DNA of 64,000 bases from Parasitella parasitica (Eukaryota; Mucoromycota; Mucoromycetes; Mucorales; Mucoraceae). The translations under genes and the position numbers were made by a program. Shown piece after piece: positions 49,782-61,397 of the stretch; position 1 is the stretch's first letter; each line of letters starts with the position of its first letter. The stretch is taken from assembly GCA_025201805.1 (NCBI GenBank), contig MU619277.1, positions 61,647 to 125,646 on the forward strand. The letters run 5' to 3'. The notes below the pieces were generated by a model. It searched no databases and was not told where the DNA came from. It saw only the letters and a program-made list of their open reading frames with translations.

Positions 49782-50560
49782 CTAAGAATTTATTATTGCA
49801 GTAGTCGCTGTAGTAAAGTCGTAATAAAATATCAGAGCATCAACGAGCTTGTCAGGGCTATTTTTTAATCTACCAGCATTGGGAACACGGCCTATTTGCT
49901 GGAAACCTAATTTTCTCCAAATGGCAATTGAGGCAGGATTGTTTTCAAAGACAAGATTAAACATCGAAGCTTTGTAACCAATAGCAGGAACCAATACTTT
50001 AAATGCTTCGCCCATTACAACGCCAGCACCTTTACCACGATGACTATCCATGACGAAAAATCCACCGTTACATATATGAGAACATCTTCCTGGATAATTT
50101 GGCTTGATGTAAAACATGCCTACCACTTTCTTGTCCCAGTTGTAGGCTGTGTTGGGGTCAATTAAGCCATCCAAAGACATCACAAAAGCGTCAGACCTAT
50201 TTAACTGATTAGTGACATTGCTCTTGAATATTTACCAATCCAAGCTGTTATTTACCCTAAAAAATAATCTCTAAATTGCTTCTCATCAAGTAAATTCTCT
50301 TGCGGATATGTAGAACTATTTTTACAAAAGTGGTTTAGTGCGTCCTGTCATCTAAACAAAGAGGGATACATATATACACACCCATCCTCGATCTCTTGAT
50401 TAAAGCGAGCATGCAAATGGTCAACTAAAGGCTTATTACTAGAATCTACTTTTTGAATCAGGCCTTCAGTGCCATTACGCAATATCTTAGAAATAGGTAA
50501 AATGGCTTCCAAGTCTACAGTCGTTACTGGTTTTGGGATTTTGCCGTATGCCGTTGACAT
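49782..50560 (-). CDS. MPR1: GNAT N-acetyltransferase, yeast Mpr1-like
   Basis: Exons 50560-50378, 50344-50256, 50196-49782; 228 aa, against 229 in yeast Mpr1. The GNAT fold is visible: VVGMFYIKPNYPGRCSHICNGGFFV, the acetyl-CoA loop HRGKGAGVVMGEAF, ASMFNLVFENNPASIAIWRKLGF, and QIGRVPNAGR. Mpr1 acetylates proline analogues and proline metabolites and protects against oxidative stress. The substrate in this fungus is inferred from similarity alone. The first intron is only 33 nt (GTATAT...CAG, 50377-50345). Confidence 0.8.
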
Positions 50561-50870
50561 TATATTCTAAATGATAAGAAAGGGAGCAAAAATAAAAACC
50601 AAACAATTTATATACCCAGCGAATGGGTAAAACTTTTCCAACTTCTTTGGATAATCGATTTACAGGAAGCTTGCCCGTGTTGAAAGTGCCATTTGAAAAT
50701 CAGATCTAACAAAAGCTGGATCAACGGTAGCTGTCTTTATAAAATGAGTGCAATTTGGTGATATGCTGCGTCAAAAAAAAAAACCTCTATCCCAAACACA
50801 TCATGTAACTTGATAAAATGCGAATGTGCATGAATTGAGAAAAAGGGCAATGGTAAAAATCAATTTTAGT

Positions 50871-50915
<45 letters not shown>

Positions 50916-51096
50916 AGAGAAATCAGAGTGCGCTGAAGAGGTATCGATGACAAAAGTAAAGTTAAAAGTTGATACGTTATTAAAAATGTTGATATGGTGT
51001 ATGTATAATGTTGTGTAAATGTGTTGAAAAGTGGAGATGATTTGTATTGTATAGCGATTTTGTGATGTTCCAAATGGACCAGGGCCGATCGACACC
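50561..51096. other. Intergenic with a ~40-nt poly-A tract
   Basis: Between the GNAT start and the 3' end of the Bem46-like gene. A run of about 40 A lies at 50874-50913. No gene was recognised. Confidence 0.6.
50874..50913 (+). repeat. Poly-A tract of about 40 nt
   Basis: Uninterrupted A-run on the plus strand, the longest homopolymer in the window. Confidence 0.95.
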
Positions 51097-52423
51097 CTAA
51101 TCCAATTGCCATACATTGTCTTGAACAAATTCAGCAATTGATTCAAAGAAACCACTCTAATGAAAAACAGTGTTGGTCGAAACAAACTACGACAAGTGCA
51201 AATAACAGCTTGATTCCTACCTGCATACATGTATCGTTGTGTGTTCCATTCTCAAAATCTCTCCAAACTTTGACTCCACTTGTTTGCGATATGCTGTATA
51301 ACTTTGCCATGTGTCCGGGAGGAACTAGCTCGTCTTTCAGGCTGGATAGAAATAGTATAGGAACATGGTGAACGTATTTGATCGTCTTGTAAGATCTCCA
51401 TGTTTGATGCACCAAATACACCAAATGTCTTAATGCTGGAAATATGTGTGGGACGAGTAGAGGCTGTTGCAAATTAGCCTTTGCCTGGTCTTTTCAAAAA
51501 TATTATACTTACCACGCTCAAAAACGTATTTTCAATAATCAATGCGTCAAACTTATCCTCATTTCTCGATACAAGACTGATCGCAACTGATCCCCCCAGA
51601 GATTGACCGTAAGCTATTAATTTGGTATGTTTAAGAATTGGATGCTGTTTAATGTATTCAAGCATAGTCTAAATATTTATGTGTTACAAAAAAAAATACC
51701 CCATTAATTTTTTGTAGTTACCTGCGCGTCAATTTTAAGCCCTTTTTCAGTAGCTCTTCCTTCGCTGAGACCATATCTTTTCCCTTCCATGTCAATGATA
51801 ATTTGCAGTGAAAAACAAAAATAAAACTTACCCTCTATACGACAGCATAACCACATTGTAACCTAATTTCTTGTAAAATACTTGGGCAATTGGCAATCGA
51901 TGACCCTGTGAATATTTTGATTAATGATTGTCACTCATTTTTATGTTGAATTGTGGTAGCCTAGACACACACGATCCAATCCCCCCCCCCTTTTTTTTTT
52001 CATAAAATAAACCCCATTCATTTACCATATTTCCAGTATGTGCCTAGAAAAATTCTATTTGTTACTTCGTTGCAATTGGTGAGAAAACAAATCTACTTAC
52101 ATGAAAACATACTACAGTGGGCGATTGTATCGCAACTTCTTCGCCGCGCTGAATCATGACATAGGATCGTATTTTATATCCATCTTTAGTCACCAATATA
52201 ACTTCTTTATCAGGCAAGCCATATTGTGATGGTCTTGCCACCTAATTTTTGATTTTGTGAATATAAAACTACGATAAAGCACATCAATACTTACTACTGT
52301 TCTTGACCCGGTCGGGAAACCTGCTGCATACAATAATTCGCACTGGTAGGTATATAGTAGTAATGACAGTGCTACCGTCACAGCGATTGCAAAGTATAAT
52401 AAATATAGCAAGTAAATGATCAT
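51097..52423 (-). CDS. BEM46: Alpha/beta hydrolase of the Bem46/ABHD13 family
   Basis: Eight exons in phase: 52423-52295, 52241-52101, 52043-52026, 51905-51832, 51776-51722, 51668-51513, 51463-51221, 51156-51097; 291 aa. An N-terminal membrane segment (IYLLYLLYFAIAVTVALSLLL) is followed by a luminal or cytosolic hydrolase fold: FHAHTGNMGHR (oxyanion), SYRGYGLSEGRATEKG, nucleophile elbow YGQSLGGSVA, acid in SLKDELVPP, and the catalytic His in ENGTHNDT. The third exon is a microexon of 18 nt (AHTGNM). Bem46 proteins sit at ER and eisosome-linked membranes and affect polarity in other fungi; the substrate is unknown. An upstream in-frame ATG at 52504 would add 27 residues; the start just before the membrane helix is preferred. 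A C10/T10 tract lies in the third intron (51981-52000). Confidence 0.9.
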
Positions 52424-53118
52424 TGGATCTTCTGTTGAAAAAATTCGAGCAAAGATAAAGTAAAGAGATAGAGAGAAAGAAAAAGAGATTGCTGCTGATC
52501 TCAAGGACGCTTCCTTTTTTTCTCTACACTAGAAATATTAAAAGAGGATGAAAAAGCAGTGAACGGTCGACAAACAACAAGCTCAAGAAAACCCCATTTC
52601 TCACGTGATACCCCCATCAAAAAACCTCAACAAGTCAATCTCTTGAAACTATCAAAGCCAATATCGATTCAAAAACTATAAGAGAATATAAATTTGTGTC
52701 ATTTCTGAACTTGCATCAATCATTAAGACGTTGACCAATCTTGGTCAATTCATATTCCCAAAGCATGAAAATATATTCAAACTAGGAAACCATGTCTTTC
52801 CAAAAAAAGGTTTGGGGGTGGAGATCAAGGAGATTCATTTTTTCACAGGCAATTCACTCACTCAACCATGGCGTTTTAAACAACCGAAGTAGAACCATTA
52901 TACATTTCCTACGCTATTGAAAATAAACAATGTGGGCCTTCGAGTATATAATGCTTACACGACCAATTGAAGCCAAATGCAGCCATGTTTAGCTTTGTAC
53001 CTATGTTGAAAATCCCTGAAAAGAATGTAATGTAAAATAGATTGAAAGACAAACAGTCTTGCTAAAACGATGATAAAGGATTATGCGCCCATATTTTATT
53101 AATTGAATATTCATTCCA
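52424..53118. other. Intergenic, divergent promoters
   Basis: AT-rich region between the Bem46-like gene and the proline-rich gene, which point away from each other. No gene or distinctive repeat was recognised. Confidence 0.5.
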
Positions 53119-54098
53119 ATGTCTTATCCTTCTTCGCCTCGAGGAAAAGTGCCTCCGCCTCCCCCAATGAGGCAAAATACAGAGAGAAGAACCATGCCAG
53201 CTCCTCCTCCACCAGTCAGCAATAACACAAGACACAATCATTTGCAGGAAACTAGCATGCAATCACCACTAAATCGTTTATCGACAATTCCTGTGCAATC
53301 AGCTTATCATAGTGTCGATATTGAGTTTCCTGAACCACCACAAACGGAAGCTGGTCGTTGGACTTTTCGTTCTCAAAAGGAATTTCCTCCTCCACCACCT
53401 TTTGAAAAAAAGTTGAAAAGATATCCCACAGGTGCAGAAACTGGTAGCTGTAAGATGGTCATATTGTCTTGTAAAGCAAACTGATTACTCAAATTTTACT
53501 TGATTGTAGCGATTCCTATCGATTTATCCCATCTCCAGGTATATCAGTAGAACGACTCTTTTTTTTTTCTTGCAATAAAACAACCCATTTTGCGTAACAG
53601 TTTCGCACCTACTATTTTACAACAATACCCTTTTTATAATGCTCAGGGCAATCAGGAGCACGCTAAATTTGGAGGAACCAATTGTACACGTCTCGAGTAT
53701 CATACCTCAACGAATGCATATCTCAAAGATAGATTGATAATGAAGAAAGAATGAATGGTTTCGCAACAAAGCTTGTGGTTATGGATCACCAAGAAAGAAT
53801 TTGCTTGTTAGATCTGAACCAGGATGACACTTTAAATATAGGTTGAAGTTTCTGCAAGTTGAGTTAGATTTAAATAAGCTGATATGCTGTAGAATATGGC
53901 TTCAAAGTCTTGAGATTACGTTTCTGTGGTCTGTGTTGGTGATACAATTTGGACTCTTGCGGTATCAGAAAAAACTGAATCTAAGGAGTCATGTTAACGA
54001 CTCACTTTTTTCATCGAGACATTGGGAGTCTGTGTGTAAGTTTTTAGTCTATTGTAGAGTAGATTACTTTTTGTTTTTTAGCACATCCATTTCCATAA
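53119..54098 (+). pseudogene. Proline-rich protein with C-terminal membrane segment, frame-disrupted
   Basis: Exons 53119-53449 and 53510-53538 encode a proline-rich N terminus (RGKVPPPPPMRQ, MPAPPPPVS, RWTFRSQKEFPPPPP) that could bind SH3, WW or EVH1 domains. The following protein-like blocks lie in three different frames with no intron between them: FGGTNCTRLEYHTSTNAYLKDR (to 53738), RKNEWFRNKACGYGSPRKN (53750-53818), and LKFLQVELDLNKLICC with the hydrophobic ITFLWSVLVIQFGLL (53843-54035). A last intron (54036-54081) leads to a stop at 54096-54098. Shifts occur near 53745 and 53820-53842, and perhaps near 53620. This points to a recent pseudogene or indel errors. The family is not recognised, though the C-terminal block looks conserved. 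Confidence 0.55.
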
Positions 54099-54299
54099 GC
54101 TCCTCTACTACTGCAGCGACCATTGATACATCCTATTCTACCCCTAGTTTGTTGGTAAACTACAAAATCAATCATGTTTTTTTAAACTTCAAACCTTTGT
54201 ATTGATAGAGTTCAGACAGTCACCAGCATTTGTTGGGCTGATGTGCTTTTCTATTTCAACATTTCTTTTTCTTTTTACAACAGTTATTTAAAAGCAATC

Positions 54300-55912
54300 A
54301 TGGAGCATGTATTAATGTGGGATGAAAGTAGAGTGACTAAATGGATGTCTGGTATTGGCTATTCTTCATATGAAAAACTATTTAAAGGTAATATCATGAT
54401 TTTCATCATGATGTTGGTTATTGATATTCCCTTTTCAGAACAAGGCATCACGGGAGATGTTCTCGTCAATCTTGATCATGAATCATTGCGAGATCTATCC
54501 ATACTCACAGTAGGGCAGAGAATGGATTTGCTGAAGAATATTTACCAATTGAAAATGCATTATCGAGTCCCTGTGAACGAATGGGACTACATACCACCAA
54601 GTATGTTGTGTTGTTTCTATTGGAATCGAATGATACTAATCCGATTTATAGGTGTTTTATATGAAACTGTAAAAAAAAAAACTGTGTCATTTATTCACAC
54701 GACGATCCATATTTAAAGTTTTTATTGTTTATTGTAGGATTGGTTAGGACAAAATGGAATGGCAGACTACAGAAAGATTGAAGCAGCATTTCAGGAACGA
54801 GGTGAGGCTGCTTGCATGCGGGACAAAAGTGGGTAACTTTATTCATATTTTTGTTAGATGCCCGTATAAAAAGATTGACCGAGGATTTGCAGAGAATGAA
54901 CCTTGATATGACTATATTAAAAGAAGAAATTGGACATATAATAAAGCTAAAAGACAAAAAGGTTAGACATTCGTGATCAGGAACTAGGGAGAAGTTGACT
55001 TTTTTTTTTTAGTCACCCCTGGATGGCAATGGTATGAAATCATCCACGCCAACAAAAACATCTTATCACAGCACCAGCAGTAAACATGTCAACTCACCCA
55101 CAAAGATCAACAATAGCGATCATCATCACAACAATAAGCCTTCAACGGACGAGAAACTCACGCCCAATGTAATGATCAACGATGGCGGAGCAATCAAGGT
55201 GTATGGAGACAAGATATCCAAAATTGAGCATGAGCCAGAGTCGTCTAAAAACGTTCGATTGTTGCTTGATGATCCCACATCCAAAGTGATTACATCTGCA
55301 CTTAAAAAGTACAATGTTGTGAGCGATTGGCAACAATACGCTTTATGGATCCAGTACGGCCTACACGATAACATGCAAGGTAAATATTTGTAAACAAGCA
55401 AACAAATCATTAATACTAATCTAGCAACATCATTAGAACGCGCTTTAGGTTATGACGAACGGCCTTTAAGAATCTCGCAAAAACTAAAAGAAGCTAAGCA
55501 GAACCCAGTTTTTGTACTAAAGCATGTTAAAGATAACAAACCGTTCATTCCACCAAGCTACAGCAACCCCAGGCCTGCCCCACCCAAACCTTATGATAGC
55601 AATAGTAAATCGTACAATAATAACAATAAATCATCGTCGCCACTTACTAATACCAATACAACAACATCGACTGCAACTATGGCAACGACAACGCCTCCTT
55701 TGTCTGGAAAGGGTGGGTTTGAAGTGACAATTCCCGCTGCGTCTTCTTTCGTTGCATCCCCCACTACCTTGTCACCTTCCTCTGCAAAAAAAACCCCTCC
55801 ACTGCCAGCGCCAGCCCCTCCACCGCAGCCTTACACGAATGAACTTGGTCTAGACAATGCCATTGTCAATGCCATCTTCTCCATCAATAACGACACAACA
55901 CAGAACCCATAG
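54300..55912 (+). CDS. STE50: Ste50-like SAM and Ras-association adaptor
   Basis: Seven exons: 54300-54387, 54439-54600, 54652-54668 (17-nt microexon), 54738-54801, 54858-54961, 55013-55379, 55425-55912; 429 aa. The SAM domain occupies residues about 1-75 (VTKWMSGIGYSSYEKLFKE, VLVNLDHESLRDLSI, GQRMDLLKNIYQLK); a coiled coil follows (RIKRLTEDLQRMNLDMTIL). The Ras-association domain (NVRLLLDDPTSKVITSALKK, YALWIQYG, ERALGYDERPL, NPVFVLKHVKD) spans about residues 225-320. The tail is proline-rich (PPLPAPAPPPQP). In yeast, Ste50 links the MAPKKK Ste11 to Cdc42/Ras at the membrane in mating, filamentation and osmotic signalling. The role is inferred from this architecture. Confidence 0.88.
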
Positions 55913-56047
55913 GAAATAAAAGCCGGGTGAAACTATAAATTTTTTTTTGCATGAAACCATCCAAATGGAGTTCCAATGAGCTGATTTATGTGGCCAGATA
56001 TTGGAAGCGAATCAATCATGTAATAAAACAGAGAGTTCCCAGTGCCA

Positions 56048-56076
56048 AACACACACACACACACACGCACACACAC
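56048..56076. repeat. (CA)n microsatellite
   Basis: About 14 CA units with one CG interruption, in the short region before elongation factor 3; a CT-rich leader follows it. Confidence 0.9.
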
Positions 56077-56185
56077 TCTCACGCACGCCCGCTTCCTTTT
56101 TTCTATTAGAATAATTGTCTCCTCCTTTTTCTTTTTTTCTTTTTCCTTCTTCTCTTTACCCTTTGACTGATAATTTCTTTTAACT

Positions 56186-59100
56186 ATGGATATTCCCAAC
56201 TCCAGTACTGCTACTGGCGCCGCAAGAGCCGCCGATCGTAGTAAGCGTCGCTCGTTGACAGAGCTTCAAAAGCCTAAGCGTTTCCGTATTGGTGAAAAGG
56301 AATCTGAAGAGGCAAAGCAAGCTTTGAACAAATTACTGGCTGCCACTGATGAGGCTGAACGAAAGCAATTGGCTGAACAATGTGCTGGTTTCGCCAACCA
56401 TTATGGTGTCCTCGCTCTCAAAACTGGTCATATTTGGCCCGCTATCTCTACTGAGCTCTTTGCCAAGAAGATCCGCTCCCCTCAAGTCCTGGGTGCTCTT
56501 GCTTTGACTCAAGCGTTGATTACGTCCAATGCTCTTTTACGCGGCCAACTTGAACCTCATTTGATTACCTTGTTGAATCCTCTTCTGGAACTGCAAGGCG
56601 GTAAGGACAAGGCCATTTCTGAAGTTTCTGCTGACGTTGCTCGTAATCTGGTCAAAGCCTTCAATCCCATTGCCACTCGTCATGTCATATCCTATTGTCT
56701 TGAAGGTCTCGAAAATTCCAAAAAATGGCTTACAAAGATGCTCTCTCTTGAGATCATTGAAATTCTGGCTACTATCAACCCCATGCAAGTTTTGGTGTGT
56801 TTGCCTGTTGTGATTCCTGTGGTTTCTGACTGTATGTGGGATACCAAGCCCGATGTCAAGAAGGCTGCCACAAATTGTATGACTACCATCACTGCTCTCT
56901 TGGATAACAAGGATATTGAACGTTTCATTCCTGCTGTTATTGAATGTATCAACAATCCTGAAAAAGTGCCAGAAACTATTCATCAGTTGGGTGCTACTAC
57001 TTTTGTCCAAGAAGTCGATGCTGGAACTTTGGCGTTGATGGTCCCTCTTTTGAGCCGTGGCCTAAAGGAGCCTAAAACTCCTATCAAGCGTAAGTCTGCT
57101 TTGATTATCGACAACATGTGTAAGCTTGTCGACGACCCTGAGGTGGCCGCTCCTTTCCTGCCTCTTTTGCTGCCCGGCCTTGAGCATGTGCATGAAACTG
57201 TTGCCGACCCCGAATGTCGCGGTGTTGTCAAGAAGGCTATTGAGACTTTGAAGCGTATTGGTGGTGGCGCTGATACCGCTACTGTCTTGAGTAACGAACA
57301 GAAGCGTGAAAAGGTCGAGAGCACCTTGGACAAGCTTATGACTACAAAGCTTGAAGGTTTCTTTGCCCCTGTTCGCAAGTATATGGCTAAGCTTTCTTTG
57401 GCACTTGTTTTGGCCCGCGACTACGATCGTAATGCTTGGATTGCTTCTATGTCTCCTCATGCTGCTACCTGGCTCTTGGTTACTGGTCGTGAAAAAGAAG
57501 ACGGAAGCGAGGAACTTGACTCTTCTGCTGAAAAGCTTGCTTTGGCCATTCTCTCTTCTTGTGAAGAAGCCATTGCTCCCAAAGACACTGAAGAAGAGGA
57601 ACTCGAAGAAGGAGAGGAACTCTGTAACTGTGAGTTCTCTCTTGCTTATGGTGCCAAGATTTTGTTGAATCGTACTCATTTGCGTTTGATGCGTGGTCGT
57701 CGTTATGGTCTCTGTGGTGCTAATGGTTGTGGTAAATCCACTTTGATGCGTGCTATTGCCAACGAACAAGTCGAGGGCTTCCCTCCTCGCTCCGTTTTGA
57801 AGACTGTTTATGTCGAACATGATATCGATGGTTCTGAGGCAGATACTGGTCTTGTTGATTTCATTGATGCTTCTGAAGGTGTCGAGTGTCATGACAAAGC
57901 AGAAATTGCTCGTATCCTCAAGAATTACGGTTTTACCGATGAAATGGTCAACCATCAAGCTATTGGCTCTCTTTCTGGTGGCTGGAAGATGAAGCTTGCT
58001 CTTGCTCGTGCCATGTTGATGAATGCTGATATTCTTCTTCTCGATGAACCTACCAATCACTTGGATGTTGTTAACGTTGCTTGGTTGGAGAACTATCTCT
58101 TGGGCCTCAAGACTGTCACGTCGATCATCGTATCTCACGATTCTGGTTTCCTCGATCACGTTTGTACTGATATTATCCACTATGAGGGCAACTACAAGTT
58201 GAAGCGTTATCGGGGTAATCTTTCAGAGTTTGTCAAGAAAGTTCCTCGTGCTGCTGCTTACTATTCTCTGGGTGCTGCTCAAACCGTTTTCAAGTTCCCT
58301 GAACCAGGATATCTTGAGGGTATCAAGACTAAGGAACGTGCCATTTTGAAGATGAAGAATGTTGATTTCCAATATCCTGGTTCTTCTAAGAAGCAATTAG
58401 TCGACATTTCTATGCAATGTTCTCTTGCCTCTCGTGTTGCTGTTATTGGTCCTAACGGCGCTGGTAAGTCCACTTTGATCAAGCTGTTGACTGGTGAGCT
58501 TGAGTCTGAAGTTGGCACTGTCTGGAAGCATCCCAATTTGCGTATTGCCTATGTCGCTCAGCACGCCTTTCACCATATTGAAAAGCATTTGGATATAACT
58601 CCTAATGAGTATATTCAATGGCGTTATGCTACTGGCGAAGATCGAGAAGAACTTGACAAGAATGATCGTATGAATGAAGGGGCTAACAAGAAGGCCTTGG
58701 AACAAGTCTTTATCATTGATGGCGAGAAGCGTACTATCGAGGAACTTGTTGGCCGAAGAAAGCTCAAACAATCTTATGAATATGAAGTCTCTTGGGTCGG
58801 TCGTTCTTCTGTCGATAATACTTGGATTTCTCGTCAAAAGCTTGAAGATATGGGTTTCGGTAAGAAGATTGCTGAGGTCGACTCTGCTGAAGCTGCCAAG
58901 ATGGGTCTCAATCGTCCTTTAACTGCTAAGGAAATTGAAAACCATTTGGAAGAGGTTGGACTTGAGCCTGAGTTTGCTTCTCACTCTCATATTCGTGGTC
59001 TTTCTGGCGGTCAAAAGGTCAAGCTCGTTATTGGTGCTGCCATGTGGAACAAGCCTCACATGTTGGTTCTTGACGAACCTACGAATTACTTGGATCGTGA

Positions 59101-59437
59101 ATCTCTCGGTGCTCTTGCAACTGCTATTCGTGAATATGGTGGTGGCGTCGTTATTGTTACTCACAACCGTGAATTTTCTGAAGCTCTTTGTAACGAAGTA
59201 TGGATGGTTGATGATGGTCATTTGACTCCTTCTGGTCACAATTGGGTTTCGGGCAATGGCGGTACCCAAATCAAGGAAGAAGAACAAGAAGATCAGGTTG
59301 ATGCTCAGGGTAATACTGTCAAGGCTACTCAAAAGAAGAAGAAGTTGACTTCCAAGGAACTTCGCAAAAAGAAGAAGGATCGTATGGAACGTCGCAAGCG
59401 TGGCGAGGAAGTTTATACAACAGACGAGGAATTGTAA
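56186..59437 (+). CDS. TEF3: Translation elongation factor 3 (eEF3)
   Basis: Fungal ribosome-bound ABC-F ATPase that helps release E-site tRNA. One exon, 1083 aa (yeast 1044). N-terminal HEAT repeats (residues ~40-330), a four-helix region, then two ABC cassettes: Walker A GANGCGKST near 510, signature LSGGW near 595, Walker B ILLLDEPTNHLD near 615; second Walker A GPNGAGKST near 754, an inserted chromodomain (QSYEYEVSWVGRSS) near 860, signature LSGGQ near 938, Walker B MLVLDEPTNYLD near 960. The C-terminal tail is lysine-rich (KKKKLTSKELRKKKKD), as in other eEF3. No intron, a CT-rich leader and strongly biased codons imply very high expression. Antisense open frames over this gene are shadows of the codon bias. 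Confidence 0.98.
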   Translation: MDIPNSSTATGAARAADRSKRRSLTELQKPKRFRIGEKESEEAKQALNKLLAATDEAERKQLAEQCAGFANHYGVLALKTGHIWPAISTELFAKKIRSPQVLGALALTQALITSNALLRGQLEPHLITLLNPLLELQGGKDKAISEVSADVARNLVKAFNPIATRHVISYCLEGLENSKKWLTKMLSLEIIEILATINPMQVLVCLPVVIPVVSDCMWDTKPDVKKAATNCMTTITALLDNKDIERFIPAVIECINNPEKVPETIHQLGATTFVQEVDAGTLALMVPLLSRGLKEPKTPIKRKSALIIDNMCKLVDDPEVAAPFLPLLLPGLEHVHETVADPECRGVVKKAIETLKRIGGGADTATVLSNEQKREKVESTLDKLMTTKLEGFFAPVRKYMAKLSLALVLARDYDRNAWIASMSPHAATWLLVTGREKEDGSEELDSSAEKLALAILSSCEEAIAPKDTEEEELEEGEELCNCEFSLAYGAKILLNRTHLRLMRGRRYGLCGANGCGKSTLMRAIANEQVEGFPPRSVLKTVYVEHDIDGSEADTGLVDFIDASEGVECHDKAEIARILKNYGFTDEMVNHQAIGSLSGGWKMKLALARAMLMNADILLLDEPTNHLDVVNVAWLENYLLGLKTVTSIIVSHDSGFLDHVCTDIIHYEGNYKLKRYRGNLSEFVKKVPRAAAYYSLGAAQTVFKFPEPGYLEGIKTKERAILKMKNVDFQYPGSSKKQLVDISMQCSLASRVAVIGPNGAGKSTLIKLLTGELESEVGTVWKHPNLRIAYVAQHAFHHIEKHLDITPNEYIQWRYATGEDREELDKNDRMNEGANKKALEQVFIIDGEKRTIEELVGRRKLKQSYEYEVSWVGRSSVDNTWISRQKLEDMGFGKKIAEVDSAEAAKMGLNRPLTAKEIENHLEEVGLEPEFASHSHIRGLSGGQKVKLVIGAAMWNKPHMLVLDEPTNYLDRESLGALATAIREYGGGVVIVTHNREFSEALCNEVWMVDDGHLTPSGHNWVSGNGGTQIKEEEQEDQVDAQGNTVKATQKKKKLTSKELRKKKKDRMERRKRGEEVYTTDEEL

Positions 59438-61397
59438 AGTCTTTTTTTGTAGATTATTTATTTCGTTCTTCATATACATACTCTTGCTCCTCTTCTATTA
59501 AAGTTTATTTTAAGCTCTTATTATAGTGGCGTATTATTATCTATCAAGTGTTGCATCAATCAGGAAAACGTGGGTATATACTTACCTACTGGTTTAAAGC
59601 AAAACAATTGAGAAAAGGGAGCTCAATAAAGAAAGAAATGGACGAAGTTGATGACTGATGTTATACTTGCTTGATACTAGAAGAATTTGATTTTCATAAA
59701 GGCCACTTCGTTTTGTCTTTCTAAGAGTGGCCAAACAGATTTTTTCAAGGTTAGTGAGATTTAGTTGGGTAGTCTGTTTGATTCACCAAGAAAATGCGCT
59801 TCCTAGACTTTCTTTTTCTTTTTTCCCAAGTTGATATGAATACCGTTATGATACAGTAGTTATAATTTGAGTAGACCCTCATGCATATAATAGTTTTTTA
59901 TGATTAAATGAGGTGCGAAAGTCAAGAGCACTGTCGATAGCTACATTTTTCTTGTCTTACCGAATAGTATTATTGAAAATGATTCATTGGGAGCTTTAGT
60001 ATTCTTCTTTCTTAAGAAATAAATTATTACAGACTTGTACAATATCTGCAATGCTATAGATTTGCTCATGACATGCTATAGACATGCTACATATACAGAT
60101 ATGTACCAAGACGAACACCAAGTGATATACACTCAGACATGCACTATTAATATAGACTAAGTAAGACTATACTAGACATTCTATACGCTTATGGATCGAT
60201 ATTAGTAAATTTCGTATGGAAAATTGATCAGCGTACCTCGGGTAAAGTCTATCTTCTCATTCAGATAATAGATCCAAGATATCTTTAGTCTCCTGAGATG
60301 TCGTTTAGCTCGAAATTAAAGCTGCTAATGAATCAGAATTGTCGTGTACGTTAAATTATGATGATGGAGCATTTATCCATAGCTTAACTATATAGAGGTT
60401 TATATACCTGGGCAGTAGATGAACTGGATCATTATGCACTTTTCGATTTGATAATAAAACCTATGCATTTACCAACTTCACAATTATATTTTTTTATTTT
60501 CATTTATTCCAGTGAATCTATATGACATCTTATATCGAATCCACAATCTTTGCCGCAATATAAGCATTTAATGATCAGATATTGAATTCCTCAGCTATAT
60601 GTGTGTTGATTTAAAATCTGGTTTTATGATCGATAAGTATAAACAATGATAAATAACACATTATAGCGATAGTATCTTCAAACAGGAGACGGAAAACAAA
60701 AACACGTGATTATATTTCAACCTCCAACACAGAAATCCGAAAAACGTTTGATAGGGACATTGCCCAGTAGAAACCAAGGTATGCTCAGATAGCGATGATT
60801 ATGCCTGATCTTAAGGCTCATAAGACAGTGTTTATTTTGCTATTTATGGTAGCCCATCAGCATTTATATGCGATTTTGGTATGGTTTCTGCAGATAACTT
60901 TCTAGATAATCAAGTAATGTTTAAAAAAAATTTAGATCAAATCTTATCGATAATTTATTATAATTGGTATAATACGTCATAAGTGAGCATGAACAGAACG
61001 TGGTATGAAGGGACTACTTCATTAAGACATGGCAAAGAGACGTGAATGGCGCCGTTGAGTGGCTGTAGATCTTAATCCTGGGAAGATTGGTACTAGCCTA
61101 TGACACTTTGATCCTGAAAATGGGGTTAAATCCTGATGGTGTTCTTACACTATAATTTTATTATAAAGAACAATCTATCATTTTTTACGCATTTGGGCTC
61201 TTGTCTTACTGGGACAGATACAAATAGCCAAATCTTAGGAAATTCTATGTCACGGCTACGGTGATTCGCTCAAACTCTTATTGATATAGTGAATCTAACT
61301 TGGAACCGCCTGTATAAAGATGGTCAATAACTCTCTTTATTTAAAAGTTGATTGTTTGCAAGTAAGAGAGAGAGGGTACTTTTTTTTTTGTTTCTAA
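59438..61397. other. 2-kb AT-rich spacer with one copy of the unknown repeat
   Basis: The 3' flank of eEF3, then AT-rich sequence with no gene. Copy C of the dispersed repeat lies at about 60740-60930. Convergent with the NAPE-PLD-like gene at its right end. Confidence 0.5.
60740..60930 (+). repeat. Unknown dispersed repeat, copy C
   Basis: Matches copies A and B in the same order and orientation: gatagggacattgcccag, atgctcagatagcgatgat, aaggctcataagacagtgttta, gataactttctagat. Its frame is broken by TAG early on. Confidence 0.6.

Noticed and set aside
50787-51230. 147-codon minus-strand frame with a poly-Phe run
   Set aside because: Spans the poly-A tract and the last intron and 3' flank of the Bem46-like gene; not a separate gene.
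57062-58180. 372-codon minus-strand frame inside elongation factor 3
   Set aside because: Antisense shadow created by the strong codon bias of eEF3; no domain features.
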